Origin: Streptomyces gilvus
GTDB lineage: Bacteria; Actinomycetota; Actinomycetes; Streptomycetales; Streptomycetaceae
Length of the DNA: 64,000 nucleotides
Assembly (NCBI RefSeq): GCF_022513565.1
Contig: NZ_JAKWBE010000036.1
Coordinates: 18,777 to 82,776 of the forward strand
Direction of reading: 5' to 3'
Under the pieces are notes generated by a model. It searched no databases. It was not told where the DNA came from and saw nothing but the letters and a program-made list of their open reading frames with translations. The position numbers and the translations under genes were made by a program. Below, piece by piece: positions 16,049 to 26,194 of the stretch (its first letter is position 1; each line of letters opens with the position of its first letter).

Positions 16049-17197
16049 TCACACCCCGGAGGAGATCTCAGCCTTCTCGTCCGAGCCCGTCCCTTTTCCC
16101 TCGGCGGCCGCCAGTTTCTGGTTGCGGCGCACGGAGGACCAGAAGGACCAGCCGATCAGGACGACGCCGACGAGGCCGGTGATGACCTCGTTGATCTGGT
16201 ACTGGATGGTGACCATGAGGATCACGGCCAGCGCGCCGATCGCGTAGTGCGCGCCGTGCTCCAGGTAGACGTAGTCGTCGAGGGTGCCCTGGCGGACCAG
16301 GTAGACGGTCAGCGAGCGGACGTACATCGCGCCGATGCCCAGACCCAGCGCCATCAGCACGATGTCGTTGGTGATGGCGAAGGCGCCGATGACACCGTCG
16401 AAGGAGAAGGAGGCGTCGAGCACTTCCAGGTACAGGAACATGAAGAAGGCGGCCTGGCCGGCGAGGACGATGGCCGGTTTCTTCTTCCCGGTGCGCTCGG
16501 CCTCTTCCTCCTCCTCGTGCTCGCGTTCCTCCTCCGCCTCCAGGCGGTCCTCGAAGAAGCCGGACAGACCGCCGACGATCATGTAGGTGATCAGTCCGGC
16601 GATGCCGGCGATGAGGACGGTCTGCGCCTTGTCGACGTGGCCGCCGCCGTGCTGGTGGGCGTGGGCGGCGAAGGTGAAGGAGGTGATCAGCAGGACGATC
16701 AGGGCGATGCAGACCGCCAGCATGTCGACCTTGCCGAGCTTGGCCAGCGGGCGCTCGATCCAGCGCAGCCACTGGATGTCGCGGTCCTCGAAGATGAAGT
16801 CGAGGAAGATCATCAGCAGGAACATCCCGCCGAACGCGGCGATCGCCGGGTGGGCGTCGGTGACCAGCTGCTGGTAGCGGTCCTTGTTGTTCAGCGCGAG
16901 GTCGACGGCCTCGATGGGGCCCATCTTGGCGGTGACCGCGACGATGACGACGGGGAAGACCAGCCGCATGCCGAACACGGCGATGAGCACGCCGACCGTG
17001 AGGAAGATCTTCTGCCAGAAGGCGTTCATCTTCTTCAGGATCCCGGCGTTGACCACGGCGTTGTCGAACGACAGGGAGATCTCGAGGACGGCGAGGATCG
17101 CCACGATGCCGAATGCCTCCCACCCCCCGTAGAAGACCGCGGCGACCAGGCCGAGCGCGGTAATCGCGAACGACCAGCCGAAGGTTTTCAGAAGCAC
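16049..17197 (-). CDS. DUF475 / TerC-superfamily membrane protein
   Basis: 382 residues from GTG 17197. About nine membrane segments are visible. VLEISLSFDNAVVNA and VLDASFSFDGVIGA are the paired acidic intramembrane motifs of the TerC/YkoY superfamily, implicated in metal-ion (Mn2+-type) handling. Between them are a His-rich loop (AAHAHQHGGGH) and a strongly acidic cytoplasmic loop (EEEREHEEEEEAE). It lies downstream of two TerD genes on the same strand, in keeping with TerC-TerD membrane complexes known from other Ter systems. Length is normal for DUF475. Confidence 0.85.
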   Translation of the reverse strand: MLLKTFGWSFAITALGLVAAVFYGGWEAFGIVAILAVLEISLSFDNAVVNAGILKKMNAFWQKIFLTVGVLIAVFGMRLVFPVVIVAVTAKMGPIEAVDLALNNKDRYQQLVTDAHPAIAAFGGMFLLMIFLDFIFEDRDIQWLRWIERPLAKLGKVDMLAVCIALIVLLITSFTFAAHAHQHGGGHVDKAQTVLIAGIAGLITYMIVGGLSGFFEDRLEAEEEREHEEEEEAERTGKKKPAIVLAGQAAFFMFLYLEVLDASFSFDGVIGAFAITNDIVLMALGLGIGAMYVRSLTVYLVRQGTLDDYVYLEHGAHYAIGALAVILMVTIQYQINEVITGLVGVVLIGWSFWSSVRRNQKLAAAEGKGTGSDEKAEISSGV

Positions 17198-17233
17198 TGG
17201 CTACCCAATCGTGTGTGTACGGGTTTCCCCCGT

Positions 17234-17275
17234 GCCGTACCCGGCTTTACTCACTGTTGACCACGGAGTCTAGAG
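17234..17275 (-). repeat. decayed duplicate of the 3' end of the adjacent terD-type gene
   Basis: Positions 17234-17275 match 17318-17359 (last codons, stop and post-stop bases of the terD gene) at 33 of 42 positions without gaps. The copy still has LD..VN...TAA in register. It lies between the terD stop and the DUF475 start, indicating an old duplication or gene-conversion event in this TerD tandem. Confidence 0.65.
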
Positions 17276-17330
17276 GGAGAAGCCACAGGGCCGTAGGGGC
17301 GGGGCCCGCTCCCCCGCGCCGTACTCGGCT

Positions 17331-17906
17331 TTACGAGACGTTGACTCCGAAGTCTAGAGCGATTCCCCTGAGCCCCGACGCGTACCCCTGACCGACCGCA
17401 CGGAACTTCCACTCGCCCTGGTAGCGGTAGACCTCGCCGAAGATCATGGCCGTTTCCGTGCCGGCGTCCTCGCTGAGGTCGTAGCGGGCCAGTTCCTGTC
17501 CGTCGGCCTGGTTGACGACCCGGATGAAGGCGTTGGAGACCTGGCCGAAGGTCTGGCCGCGCTCGTCCGCCATGTGGATCGAGACCGGGAAGACGATCTT
17601 GTCGCACTGGGCCGGCACCTTGGCTAGGTCGACCAGGATCGACTCGTCGTCGCCCTCGCCCTCACCGGTGAGGTTGTCGCCGGTGTGCTCCACCGAGCCG
17701 TCCGGGCTCTTGAGCTGGTTGTAGAACACGAACCACTCGTCGCCCAGCACCCGTCCCCCGCTGCACAGCAGGGCGCTGGCGTCCAGGTCGAAGTCGGCGC
17801 CGGTGGTGGAACGCGCGTCCCAGCCCAGCCCGATCATCACCTGGGTCAGGTTCGGCGCGGCCTTGGACAGGGAGACGTTGCCCCCCTTGGCGAGCGTGAC
17901 GCCCAT
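17331..17906 (-). CDS. TerD-family protein (downstream copy)
   Basis: 191 residues, the standard TerD length. It contains MGVTLAKGGNVSLSK, FDLDASALL (Ca2+-binding acidic cluster), WFVFYNQLKSPDGSVEHTGD, GEGEGDDE (second acidic cluster) and FGEVYRYQGEWKFRA...GIALDFGV. ATG 17906 is supported by GGGAGGGA. It is about two-thirds identical by eye to the upstream TerD copy at 18024, so they are recent or conserved tandem paralogues. Expected role: a Ca2+-dependent cytosolic stress protein, probably acting with the DUF475 membrane protein 133 bp downstream. In Streptomyces such genes have been linked to development as well as tellurite tolerance. Confidence 0.92.
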   Translation of the reverse strand: MGVTLAKGGNVSLSKAAPNLTQVMIGLGWDARSTTGADFDLDASALLCSGGRVLGDEWFVFYNQLKSPDGSVEHTGDNLTGEGEGDDESILVDLAKVPAQCDKIVFPVSIHMADERGQTFGQVSNAFIRVVNQADGQELARYDLSEDAGTETAMIFGEVYRYQGEWKFRAVGQGYASGLRGIALDFGVNVS

Positions 17907-17978
17907 GATGCTGGTCCCTCCCCGAGTCGGTGCTTCTCTGCTGCTTGTCCTGCGCTCCCCCAGAGGGGGCACCCCCCA

Positions 17979-18005
17979 GGCGCCGCGCGCAGACGGCGCG
18001 GCGCC
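17979..18005. terminator. 10-bp hairpin between the two terD-type genes
   Basis: GGCGCCGCGC (17979-17988) pairs with 17996-18005 around a 7-nt loop in the 117-bp gap between the TerD paralogues. It may separate their transcription or reduce read-through. The neighbouring C-run/G-run (about 17955-17978) is also self-complementary. Confidence 0.5.
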
Positions 18006-18023
18006 GGGCGGGCAAGGCGCGTC

Positions 18024-18599
18024 TCAGACGTTGACGCCGAAGTCCTGGGCGATGCCGCGCAGGCCGGAGGCGTAGCCCTGGCCGATGGCGCGGAACTTCC
18101 ACTCCGCGCCGTTGCGGTACAGCTCGCCGAAGACCATGGCCGTCTCGGTGGAGGCGTCCTCACTCAGGTCGTACCGGGCGATCTCCTGTCCGCCGGCCTG
18201 GTTGACGACGCGGATGAACGCGTTGCGGACCTGGCCGAAGGACTGCTGGCGGTTCTCGGCGTCGTAGATCGACACCGGGAACACGATCTTGTCGACGTCG
18301 GCCGGCACGCCCGCGAGGTTGACCTTGATGACCTCGTCGTCGCCCTCGCCCTCACCGGTGAGGTTGTCACCGGTGTGCTCGACCGAGCCGTCGGGGCTCT
18401 TGAGGTTGTTGAAGAAGACGAAGTTCTGGTCGCTGGCGACCTTGCCGGCACTGTTCAGCAGCAGCGCGCTGGCGTCCAGGTCGAAGTCGGTACCGGTCGT
18501 CGTCCGGACGTCCCAGCCCAGACCGACGAGCACCGCGGTCAGGCCCGGGGCCTCCTTGGTCAGCGATACGTTGCCGCCCTTGCTGAGGCTGACTCCCAC
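18024..18599 (-). CDS. TerD-family protein (upstream copy)
   Basis: 191 residues from GTG 18599. It shows the same landmarks as its neighbour: GVSLSKGGNVSLTK, FDLDASALLLN, NFVFFNNLKSPDGSVEHTGD, GEGEGDDE, FGELYRNGAEWKFRA and AQDFGVNV. All acidic Ca2+-binding residues of TerD are present. It is the first gene of the minus-strand TerD-TerD-DUF475-TerA series. The peroxiredoxin gene on the same strand ends 112 bp upstream, placing a redox-stress gene next to the module. Confidence 0.92.
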   Translation of the reverse strand: MGVSLSKGGNVSLTKEAPGLTAVLVGLGWDVRTTTGTDFDLDASALLLNSAGKVASDQNFVFFNNLKSPDGSVEHTGDNLTGEGEGDDEVIKVNLAGVPADVDKIVFPVSIYDAENRQQSFGQVRNAFIRVVNQAGGQEIARYDLSEDASTETAMVFGELYRNGAEWKFRAIGQGYASGLRGIAQDFGVNV

Positions 18600-18711
18600 G
18601 AGTCCTCCATTGGTTTCCAGGGCGGGGAGCCCCGCCGTGCGTTTGACATCGGATCAACGAATCGATCCTAGTGACGGGTTCCCGCCGTACGCATGGCTTG
18701 CCACCGAAGAA

Positions 18712-19170
18712 TCACAGGGTGTCGAGGGCCTTGACGTACTCGTTCAGGTCACGGGCGTCGGGGAGGGCGTTGACGACGGTCCAGCGGACCACGCCGTCCT
18801 TGTCGATGACGAAGGTGCCGCGCACCGCGCAGCCCTTGTCCTCGGCGAAGACGCCGTACGCGCGCGAGACCTCGCCGTGCGGCCAGAAGTCGCTGAGCAG
18901 CGGGTACTCCAGGCCCTCCTGCTCGGCGAAGACGCGCAGGGTGTGGATGGAGTCGTTGGAGACGGCGAGCACCTGGGTGTCGCGGTCGGAGAACTGCGGC
19001 AGGTTGTCGCGCACCTCGCACAGCTCGCCGGTGCACACACCGGTGAAGGCGAAGGGGTAGAAGAGCAGGACCACGTTCTTCTCGCCATGGAAGTCGGAGA
19101 GCTTCACGGTGGCGCCGTGGTTGTCCTTGAGCTCGAAGTCGGGGGCCTTGTCGCCGACCTGGATCGCCAT
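18712..19170 (-). CDS. peroxiredoxin (BCP/AhpE type)
   Basis: 152 residues, typical length. VGDKAPDFELKDNHG starts the thioredoxin-like fold, and FTGVCTGELCEVRD carries the peroxidatic Cys46 with Cys51 five residues on, the CxxxxC spacing of atypical 2-Cys BCP enzymes. Arg and Trp of the active-site environment follow (VRGTFVIDKDGVVRW). It reduces hydroperoxides in the cytosol using thioredoxin or mycoredoxin-type donors. A third Cys (CAVRGTF) is present. It lies between the DUF3052 gene and the TerD genes, all on the minus strand. Confidence 0.92.
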   Translation of the reverse strand: MAIQVGDKAPDFELKDNHGATVKLSDFHGEKNVVLLFYPFAFTGVCTGELCEVRDNLPQFSDRDTQVLAVSNDSIHTLRVFAEQEGLEYPLLSDFWPHGEVSRAYGVFAEDKGCAVRGTFVIDKDGVVRWTVVNALPDARDLNEYVKALDTL

Positions 19171-19240
19171 CGGGGTTCCGTCCCTTTCGGTGGGCTGTTC
19201 GGGTGACGTCCACCCTACGCAGCGATCACCGGAGGCCGGT

Positions 19241-19271
19241 GGACGGGCCGAGTACGACGCCCGGCCCGTCC
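19241..19271 (-). terminator. hairpin downstream of DUF3052 gene
   Basis: GGACGGGCCG (19241-19250) pairs perfectly with CGGCCCGTCC (19262-19271) around an 11-nt loop, 8 bp beyond the DUF3052 stop. Confidence 0.75.
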
Positions 19272-19279
19272 GTGGGTGG

Positions 19280-19711
19280 CTACTTCTTGGACTTGGCCGC
19301 CTTCGGCGTCACCAGCCGGCTGCCGCTCCAGTCCTTGCCCACGCTGACGCTCTTGGAGGCGGACAGCCCCGCCGTCGTCGCGGCTTCGGAGATGTCGCTC
19401 GGCTCGACGTATCCGTCCCGGCCGGTCTTCGGCGTCAGGAGCAGGATCGACCCGCCTTCTTCGATGTACGTGGTGGCGTCCACCAGCGCATCGGTCAGGT
19501 CGCCGTCGTCGTCGCGGAACCAGAGCACCACGGCATCGGCGACGTCGTCGTAGTCCTCGTCCACCAGGTCACTGCCGATGACTTCCTCAATGGCCTCGCG
19601 GAGTTCCTGGTCTACGTCGTCGTCGTAGCCGATCTCCTGGACCACCTGCTCGGGCTGGAACCCCAGCCTCACGGCAGGGCTCGTCTCCGCGTGGTCCGCG
19701 GTCGCGCTCAC
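19280..19711 (-). CDS. DUF3052 family protein
   Basis: 143 residues from GTG 19709-19711. It is acidic and soluble, with LGFQPEQVVQEIGYDDDVD, WFRDDDGDLTDALVD and GSILLLTPKTGRDGYVEPSDI, features of the actinobacterial DUF3052 family. It ends in a Lys-rich tail. In Streptomyces and mycobacteria it commonly sits divergent from aceE, as here with a 364-bp gap, suggesting a conserved but unknown functional tie. No enzymatic motif is evident. Confidence 0.88.
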   Translation of the reverse strand: MSATADHAETSPAVRLGFQPEQVVQEIGYDDDVDQELREAIEEVIGSDLVDEDYDDVADAVVLWFRDDDGDLTDALVDATTYIEEGGSILLLTPKTGRDGYVEPSDISEAATTAGLSASKSVSVGKDWSGSRLVTPKAAKSKK

Positions 19712-20075
19712 GGGTTGCCTCCTGATCTTGTTTTTGGGTATGTCTCAGCCACGCGCGTGCGCGAGGCATTGGCCGTAGTCCACACGGGCGGGGCGGATCG
19801 CGCAAGTACCCGGCCGTTCAGACCGCCGAAACGGTGACGTTCCTGGCCGTGTCACCGCAACTCCAGGCACGACGCCCACGTCGTCAGTGACCTGCACCAC
19901 ACCGTTGTGCCCGCTTTGCGGCATTGGGAACCCGGGACTCCTGAGACGGATCTCGATTACCTCTCAGTAGAGATGACGTTTGCTTTCCCGAGGTACACGA
20001 TGGGGAACGGTGCAGACACACCGAAAAGCAGCTCAAAAGCTGCCCTCAGCAGCCCTCTGACAGGTAAGGAACAGC
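19712..20075. other. 364-bp divergent control region of DUF3052 and aceE
   Basis: No gene is visible. It must hold the promoters for both directions. The stretch 19950-20010 is locally AT-richer (ATCTCGATTACC...GAGATGACG) and is the best place for the aceE promoter, but no convincing -35/-10 pair could be fixed. AAGGAA at about 20066 is the aceE ribosome site. Confidence 0.5.
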
Positions 20076-22823
<2,748 letters not shown>

Positions 22824-22845
22824 CCCTGACCGCGGGTCGGTGAGT

Positions 22846-22880
22846 CGAAGGGCGGCGGACTGTGATCCCGCCGCCCTTCG
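22846..22880 (+). terminator. aceE terminator hairpin
   Basis: CGAAGGGCGGCGG (22846-22858) pairs with 22868-22880 around a 9-nt loop, followed by CTGTTTCCTTT, a T-rich tract unusual for this genome and close to a classical intrinsic terminator. Confidence 0.9.
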
Positions 22881-22913
22881 CTGTTTCCTTTCCGGTTTCT
22901 TTACGATGCGGGC

Positions 22914-23684
22914 ATGGAGCAAGAAACGGCGCAGGCGCGCTGGGAGCACCTCACCCAACGGCCGCTGCTGGCGCTGGCCGTCGTGTTCGCCGTCGCGTAT
23001 GCCGTGCCGATCGTGGACCACTCGGCGGGGCATGCGCTGACGCAGGTGTGCACGGTGGTCGAGTGGGTGGTGTGGGGGGCCTTCGCCGGGGACTATGTGA
23101 CGCGGCTGGCGCTCGCCCGGCGCCGCAAGGAGTTCGTGCGCCGGCACTGGATAGACCTGTGCGCGGTCGTGCTGCCGATCCTCCAGCCGCTGCGGCTGCT
23201 GCGCATGGTCGCGACGCTGATGCTGGTGGGGCGGCGGGCGCGGATGGCCAACCAGATCAGGCTGACGACGTACGTCGGCGGGGCGGTCGTCGGGCTGCTG
23301 ATGTTCGGCTCGCTGGCCGTGCTGTCGGTCGAACGGGACTCACCGGACGGGAACATCCGGACGCTGGGTGACGCGCTGTGGTGGTCGTTCACGACGATGA
23401 CGACCGTCGGGTACGGCGACCACGCCCCGACCACCGGTCTGGGCCGCATGATCGCCGTCGGTCTGATGCTCTCCGGCATCGCGCTGCTGGGTGTGGTGAC
23501 CGCGAACATCGCCGCCTGGTTCCTGGCCCGCTTCGAAAAGGACGACGCGGAGGAACAACGCCAGACCCAGGCCATCGAATCCCTCACGGAAGAAGTCCGA
23601 GCCCTGAGAGCCGAGGTAGCGGCCCTCCGCGACCTGTCGGGCGACCACGACAACCCCACGCCCATGACAAGCCCCCGCCTCTGA
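22914..23684 (+). CDS. voltage-gated-like K+ channel protein
   Basis: 256 residues. Several membrane segments include an S4-like basic stretch (LRLLRMVATLMLVGRRARM) and a pore helix with selectivity filter TTVGYGD (163-169) preceded by WWSFTTM. The C-terminal helix (about 208-240, EEQRQTQAIESLTEEVRALRAEV shown only in part as LTEEVRALRAEV) looks like a tetramerising coiled coil. A single filter per chain implies a tetramer. It sits in the cytoplasmic membrane and conducts K+. It follows the aceE terminator and is probably transcribed alone. Confidence 0.92.
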   Translation: MEQETAQARWEHLTQRPLLALAVVFAVAYAVPIVDHSAGHALTQVCTVVEWVVWGAFAGDYVTRLALARRRKEFVRRHWIDLCAVVLPILQPLRLLRMVATLMLVGRRARMANQIRLTTYVGGAVVGLLMFGSLAVLSVERDSPDGNIRTLGDALWWSFTTMTTVGYGDHAPTTGLGRMIAVGLMLSGIALLGVVTANIAAWFLARFEKDDAEEQRQTQAIESLTEEVRALRAEVAALRDLSGDHDNPTPMTSPRL

Positions 23685-23737
23685 ACGCCCCCGAGCCGGT
23701 CCCGCGCGTGGGACACTCCCGGTTCGCCCAGGGCCCG

Positions 23738-23873
23738 CCGGGATCAAGCGGCTGCCCGCCCAACTGCGGGCCATGGCGAGCCAACCACAGACGATCGCCA
23801 CGGGGCCGAGAGTAATGTCCGCCCAGCCCGAACAGGACTCCCCCAGATCCGCAGCGATGGGTCCGTGACCACG
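23738..23873 (-). pseudogene. relic copy of the neighbouring small membrane protein gene
   Basis: Positions 23738-23816 closely match 24042-24121 inside the intact gene; the encoded VAIVCGWLAMxRSWAGSR is kept. A further exact 14-bp block (GGTCCGTGACCACG) occurs at 23860-23873 and 24190-24203 in the same order, with about 25 bp missing between. Both start and end of the gene are absent, so this is a decayed tandem duplicate. Confidence 0.75.
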
Positions 23874-23901
23874 CCCCCTCGCATCACCCCGCGCATGAGG
23901 C

Positions 23902-23929
23902 GGGCCCCCGGTCCATCAGCCGGGGGCCC
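23902..23929. terminator. 10-bp GC hairpin
   Basis: GGGCCCCCGG (23902-23911) pairs with CCGGGGGCCC (23920-23929) around an 8-nt loop, 21 bp beyond the stop of the small membrane protein gene on the minus strand. Confidence 0.75.
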
Positions 23930-23949
23930 TTCCCTCACCTTGCCCCGGG

Positions 23950-24258
23950 TCAGAACAAGCCGTTGCCCGGGGTGGCCGCTCCCGCCAACCACACGATGGC
24001 CAGGAGCGTGTCAATGGCGCCCAGTACGAAGGCGACCAGGGCCGGAATCGAGCGACTGCCCGCCCAACTGCGACCCATGGCGAGCCAACCACACACGATC
24101 GCCACGGGGCCGAGGATGATCCCCAGAACGAAAAACCCGGCGACCGCGCAGATGACTCCGATGATTCCGAGCGTCGCGCGATCCGGCCCGGTCCGTGACC
24201 ACGTCCGGCTACGTGACCGGGGGTACCTGCGCGTTCCGTGTCCGAAGCCCGCCATCAT
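23950..24258 (-). CDS. small two-TM membrane protein (DUF4190-like)
   Basis: 102 residues from ATG 24258, which has AGGGAG in front; an upstream TTG at 24294 has none. After a basic Arg/Ser-rich N-terminus there are two hydrophobic segments, ATLGIIGVICAVAGFFVLG and LVAFVLGAIDTLLAIVWL, joined by GPVAIVCGWLAMGRSWAGS. This is the layout of DUF4190-type small membrane proteins in actinomycetes. Function unknown. A truncated relic of the same gene lies just downstream. Confidence 0.75.
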   Translation of the reverse strand: MMAGFGHGTRRYPRSRSRTWSRTGPDRATLGIIGVICAVAGFFVLGIILGPVAIVCGWLAMGRSWAGSRSIPALVAFVLGAIDTLLAIVWLAGAATPGNGLF

Positions 24259-24266
24259 CAACTCCC

Positions 24267-24293
24267 TGAACCCCGGGGTCTGTTCGGGGTTCA
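24267..24293. promoter_or_regulatory. inverted repeat upstream of the small membrane protein
   Basis: TGAACCCC (24267-24274) and GGGGTTCA (24286-24293) form perfect 8-bp arms with an 11-bp centre, immediately before the AGGGAG of the gene starting at 24258. It could be an operator or a leader hairpin. Confidence 0.4.
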
Positions 24294-24336
24294 AACATGC
24301 GGGTACCCCCGGATCGGCGATTAATCATCGGGCTGT

Positions 24337-24367
24337 CGGCGCGCTGTCCCCCTCCGGCAGCGCGCCG
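24337..24367 (-). terminator. hairpin downstream of the MFS exporter gene
   Basis: CGGCGCGCTG (24337-24346) pairs with CAGCGCGCCG (24358-24367) around an 11-nt loop. It is 142 bp beyond the MFS stop on the minus strand, with nothing coding between except the 9-bp repeats. Confidence 0.5.
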
Positions 24368-24474
24368 CAGCACCGGTCCGCCCTCTCCGGAGGGCCTGAC
24401 CCACTGTGACCTGCGGCGCGCACCGGAAGCGAGGGATCTTTAGCCCCTTCACCCTGATAGGGGAAGTTCCTTGA

Positions 24475-24514
24475 AGATCCGTCAGATCCGTCAGATCCGT
24501 CAGATCCCTCAGAT
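24475..24514. repeat. 9-bp tandem repeat that multiplies the MFS stop codon
   Basis: AGATCCGTC is present three times, then AGATCCCTC and AGAT. Read on the minus strand each unit ends ATC-TGA in the MFS frame, so the real stop (24511-24509) is followed by three more in-frame TGA codons at 9-bp steps (24502, 24493, 24484). Confidence 0.9.
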
Positions 24515-26128
24515 GTGGCCCACTCCGGCGCCCGCGTCCGCGTTCGCGCCCCGCTTGGTGAGCAGCGCGACGAAGACCGCGACCACCGCGACACCGCAGG
24601 CCACGAGCGACGCCAGGCTCATCCCGGAGATGAAGGTGTCGTGCGCGACGTCCGTGATCTTCGCGACGATCGTCTCCGGCGTGCCCTTGGCCACCGGCGC
24701 CACACCGACCTGGACCGCCTCGGAGGCCTGGTCCAGCTGGGCCGGGGTGAGCGGCGGCAGACCGGCGTCCTTCCAGTTGCCCGCGAGGTCGCCGTCGACC
24801 TTGGAGGCCATCACGGCGCCCAGCACCGCCGTACCGAGGCTGCCGCCGATCTGCATCGCGGCCTGCTGCAGACCGCCGGCGACACCGGACAGCTCCATGG
24901 GCGCGTTGCCGACGATGACCTCCGTCGCGCCGACCATGACCGGCGCGAGACCGAGGCCGAGCAGCGCGAACCAGAGGGACATCACGGCGCTGCCGGTGTC
25001 CACCTTCAGCGTCGACATGCCGTACATCGCGATCGCGGTGGCCGCCATGCCGCCCGCCAGCGGGATCCGCGGGCCCAGCTTGGTGATCAGCGCGCCCGCG
25101 AGCGGCGAGCCGACGATCATCATCCCGGTGAGCGGGAGCAGATGGAGACCGGCGTCGATCGGCTTCATACCGTGGACGTTCTGCAGGTAGAACGTCACGA
25201 AGAACAGGCCGCCCATGAACGCGATGGCCATCAGCACCATCAGCACGACACCCGCGGACAGCGGGACCGAGCGGAACAGGCCGAGCGGGATCAGCGGCTC
25301 CTTGACCTTCGTCTCCCAGAAGGAGAAGAGGGCGAAGCCGACGAGGGACACGGCTATGAACGTCCACGTCTTGCCGTCGCCCCAGCCCCAGGTGGGCGCC
25401 TTGATCAGGGCCCAGACCAGGCAGAACATGGCGCCGGAGAGCAGCGCGATGCCGAGCAGGTCGAAGGAGCGCGGCGCGTTCTCCGCGCGGTGGTCGAGCA
25501 GGATCAGCAGGCCCAGCACCAGCGCGATGGCGCCGACCGGCACGTTGATGAAGAACACCGACTGCCAGTTGACGTGCTCGACGAGCACTCCGCCGAGGAT
25601 CGGGCCGCCGGCGGTGGAGGCGCCGATGACCATGCCCCAGATGCCGATGGCCATGTTGAGCTTCTCGGCCGGGAAGGTGGCCCGCAGCAGGCCGAGCGCG
25701 GCCGGCATCAGCAGCGCGCCGAACAGGCCCTGCAGCACGCGGAAGGTCACGACCGCGGCGATGCTGTTCGACAGGCCGATGGCGCCCGAGGCGGCGGCGA
25801 AGCCGGTCACGCCGATCAGGAATGTCTGGCGGTGGCCGAAGCGGTCACCGAGCTTGCCCGCGGTGATCAGGGAGACCGCGAGGGCGAGGAAGTAGCCGTT
25901 GGTGATCCACTGGACGTCGGCGAAGCTCGCGCCGAGGTCCTTCTGGATGGCCGGGTTGGCGATGGCCACGATGGTGCCGTCCAGGGCCACCATCATGACG
26001 CCGACCGCGACCGTGATGAGAGTGAACCAGGGATGGCCGCGGAGTCCGGACGAGGACGGCGACCCGTCCGACGGGACCTCCGGCGCGTCGCCCCCCGACC
26101 CCGTCGTGTCGATGGTCTGACTAGTCAT
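24509..26128 (-). CDS. MFS drug exporter, DHA2 (EmrB/QacA) family
   Basis: 539 residues from ATG 26128, with about 14 membrane segments. Motif A is GKLGDRFGHRQTF, and motif D-like VALDGTIVAIANPAIQ and motif C-like GASTAGGPILGG (antiporter signature) are present. This family uses the proton gradient to expel hydrophobic drugs or dyes, sometimes antibiotics. It is divergent from a TetR regulator 66 bp away, the standard repressor-exporter pair. The N-terminal 30 residues are a Ser/Gly/Pro-rich cytoplasmic tail. Confidence 0.93.
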   Translation of the reverse strand: MTSQTIDTTGSGGDAPEVPSDGSPSSSGLRGHPWFTLITVAVGVMMVALDGTIVAIANPAIQKDLGASFADVQWITNGYFLALAVSLITAGKLGDRFGHRQTFLIGVTGFAAASGAIGLSNSIAAVVTFRVLQGLFGALLMPAALGLLRATFPAEKLNMAIGIWGMVIGASTAGGPILGGVLVEHVNWQSVFFINVPVGAIALVLGLLILLDHRAENAPRSFDLLGIALLSGAMFCLVWALIKAPTWGWGDGKTWTFIAVSLVGFALFSFWETKVKEPLIPLGLFRSVPLSAGVVLMVLMAIAFMGGLFFVTFYLQNVHGMKPIDAGLHLLPLTGMMIVGSPLAGALITKLGPRIPLAGGMAATAIAMYGMSTLKVDTGSAVMSLWFALLGLGLAPVMVGATEVIVGNAPMELSGVAGGLQQAAMQIGGSLGTAVLGAVMASKVDGDLAGNWKDAGLPPLTPAQLDQASEAVQVGVAPVAKGTPETIVAKITDVAHDTFISGMSLASLVACGVAVVAVFVALLTKRGANADAGAGVGHI

Positions 26129-26158
26129 GCGTTCGAGGCTAATGGCAGCCACTGACAG

Positions 26159-26188
26159 TTGACGAATCAAATCAGAAGCCGGTAACTG
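26159..26188 (+). promoter_or_regulatory. candidate promoter of tetR (leaderless)
   Basis: TTGACG (26159-26164) and TAACTG (26183-26188) are spaced 18 bp. The -10 ends 6 bp before ATG 26195 and there is no ribosome site, so the transcript would begin at or next to the start codon. TGACAGTT (26153-26160) and AACTGACA (26184-26191) form an imperfect inverted pair around the promoter, a possible TetR operator also covering the divergent MFS promoter. Confidence 0.5.
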
Positions 26189-26194
26189 ACACCC

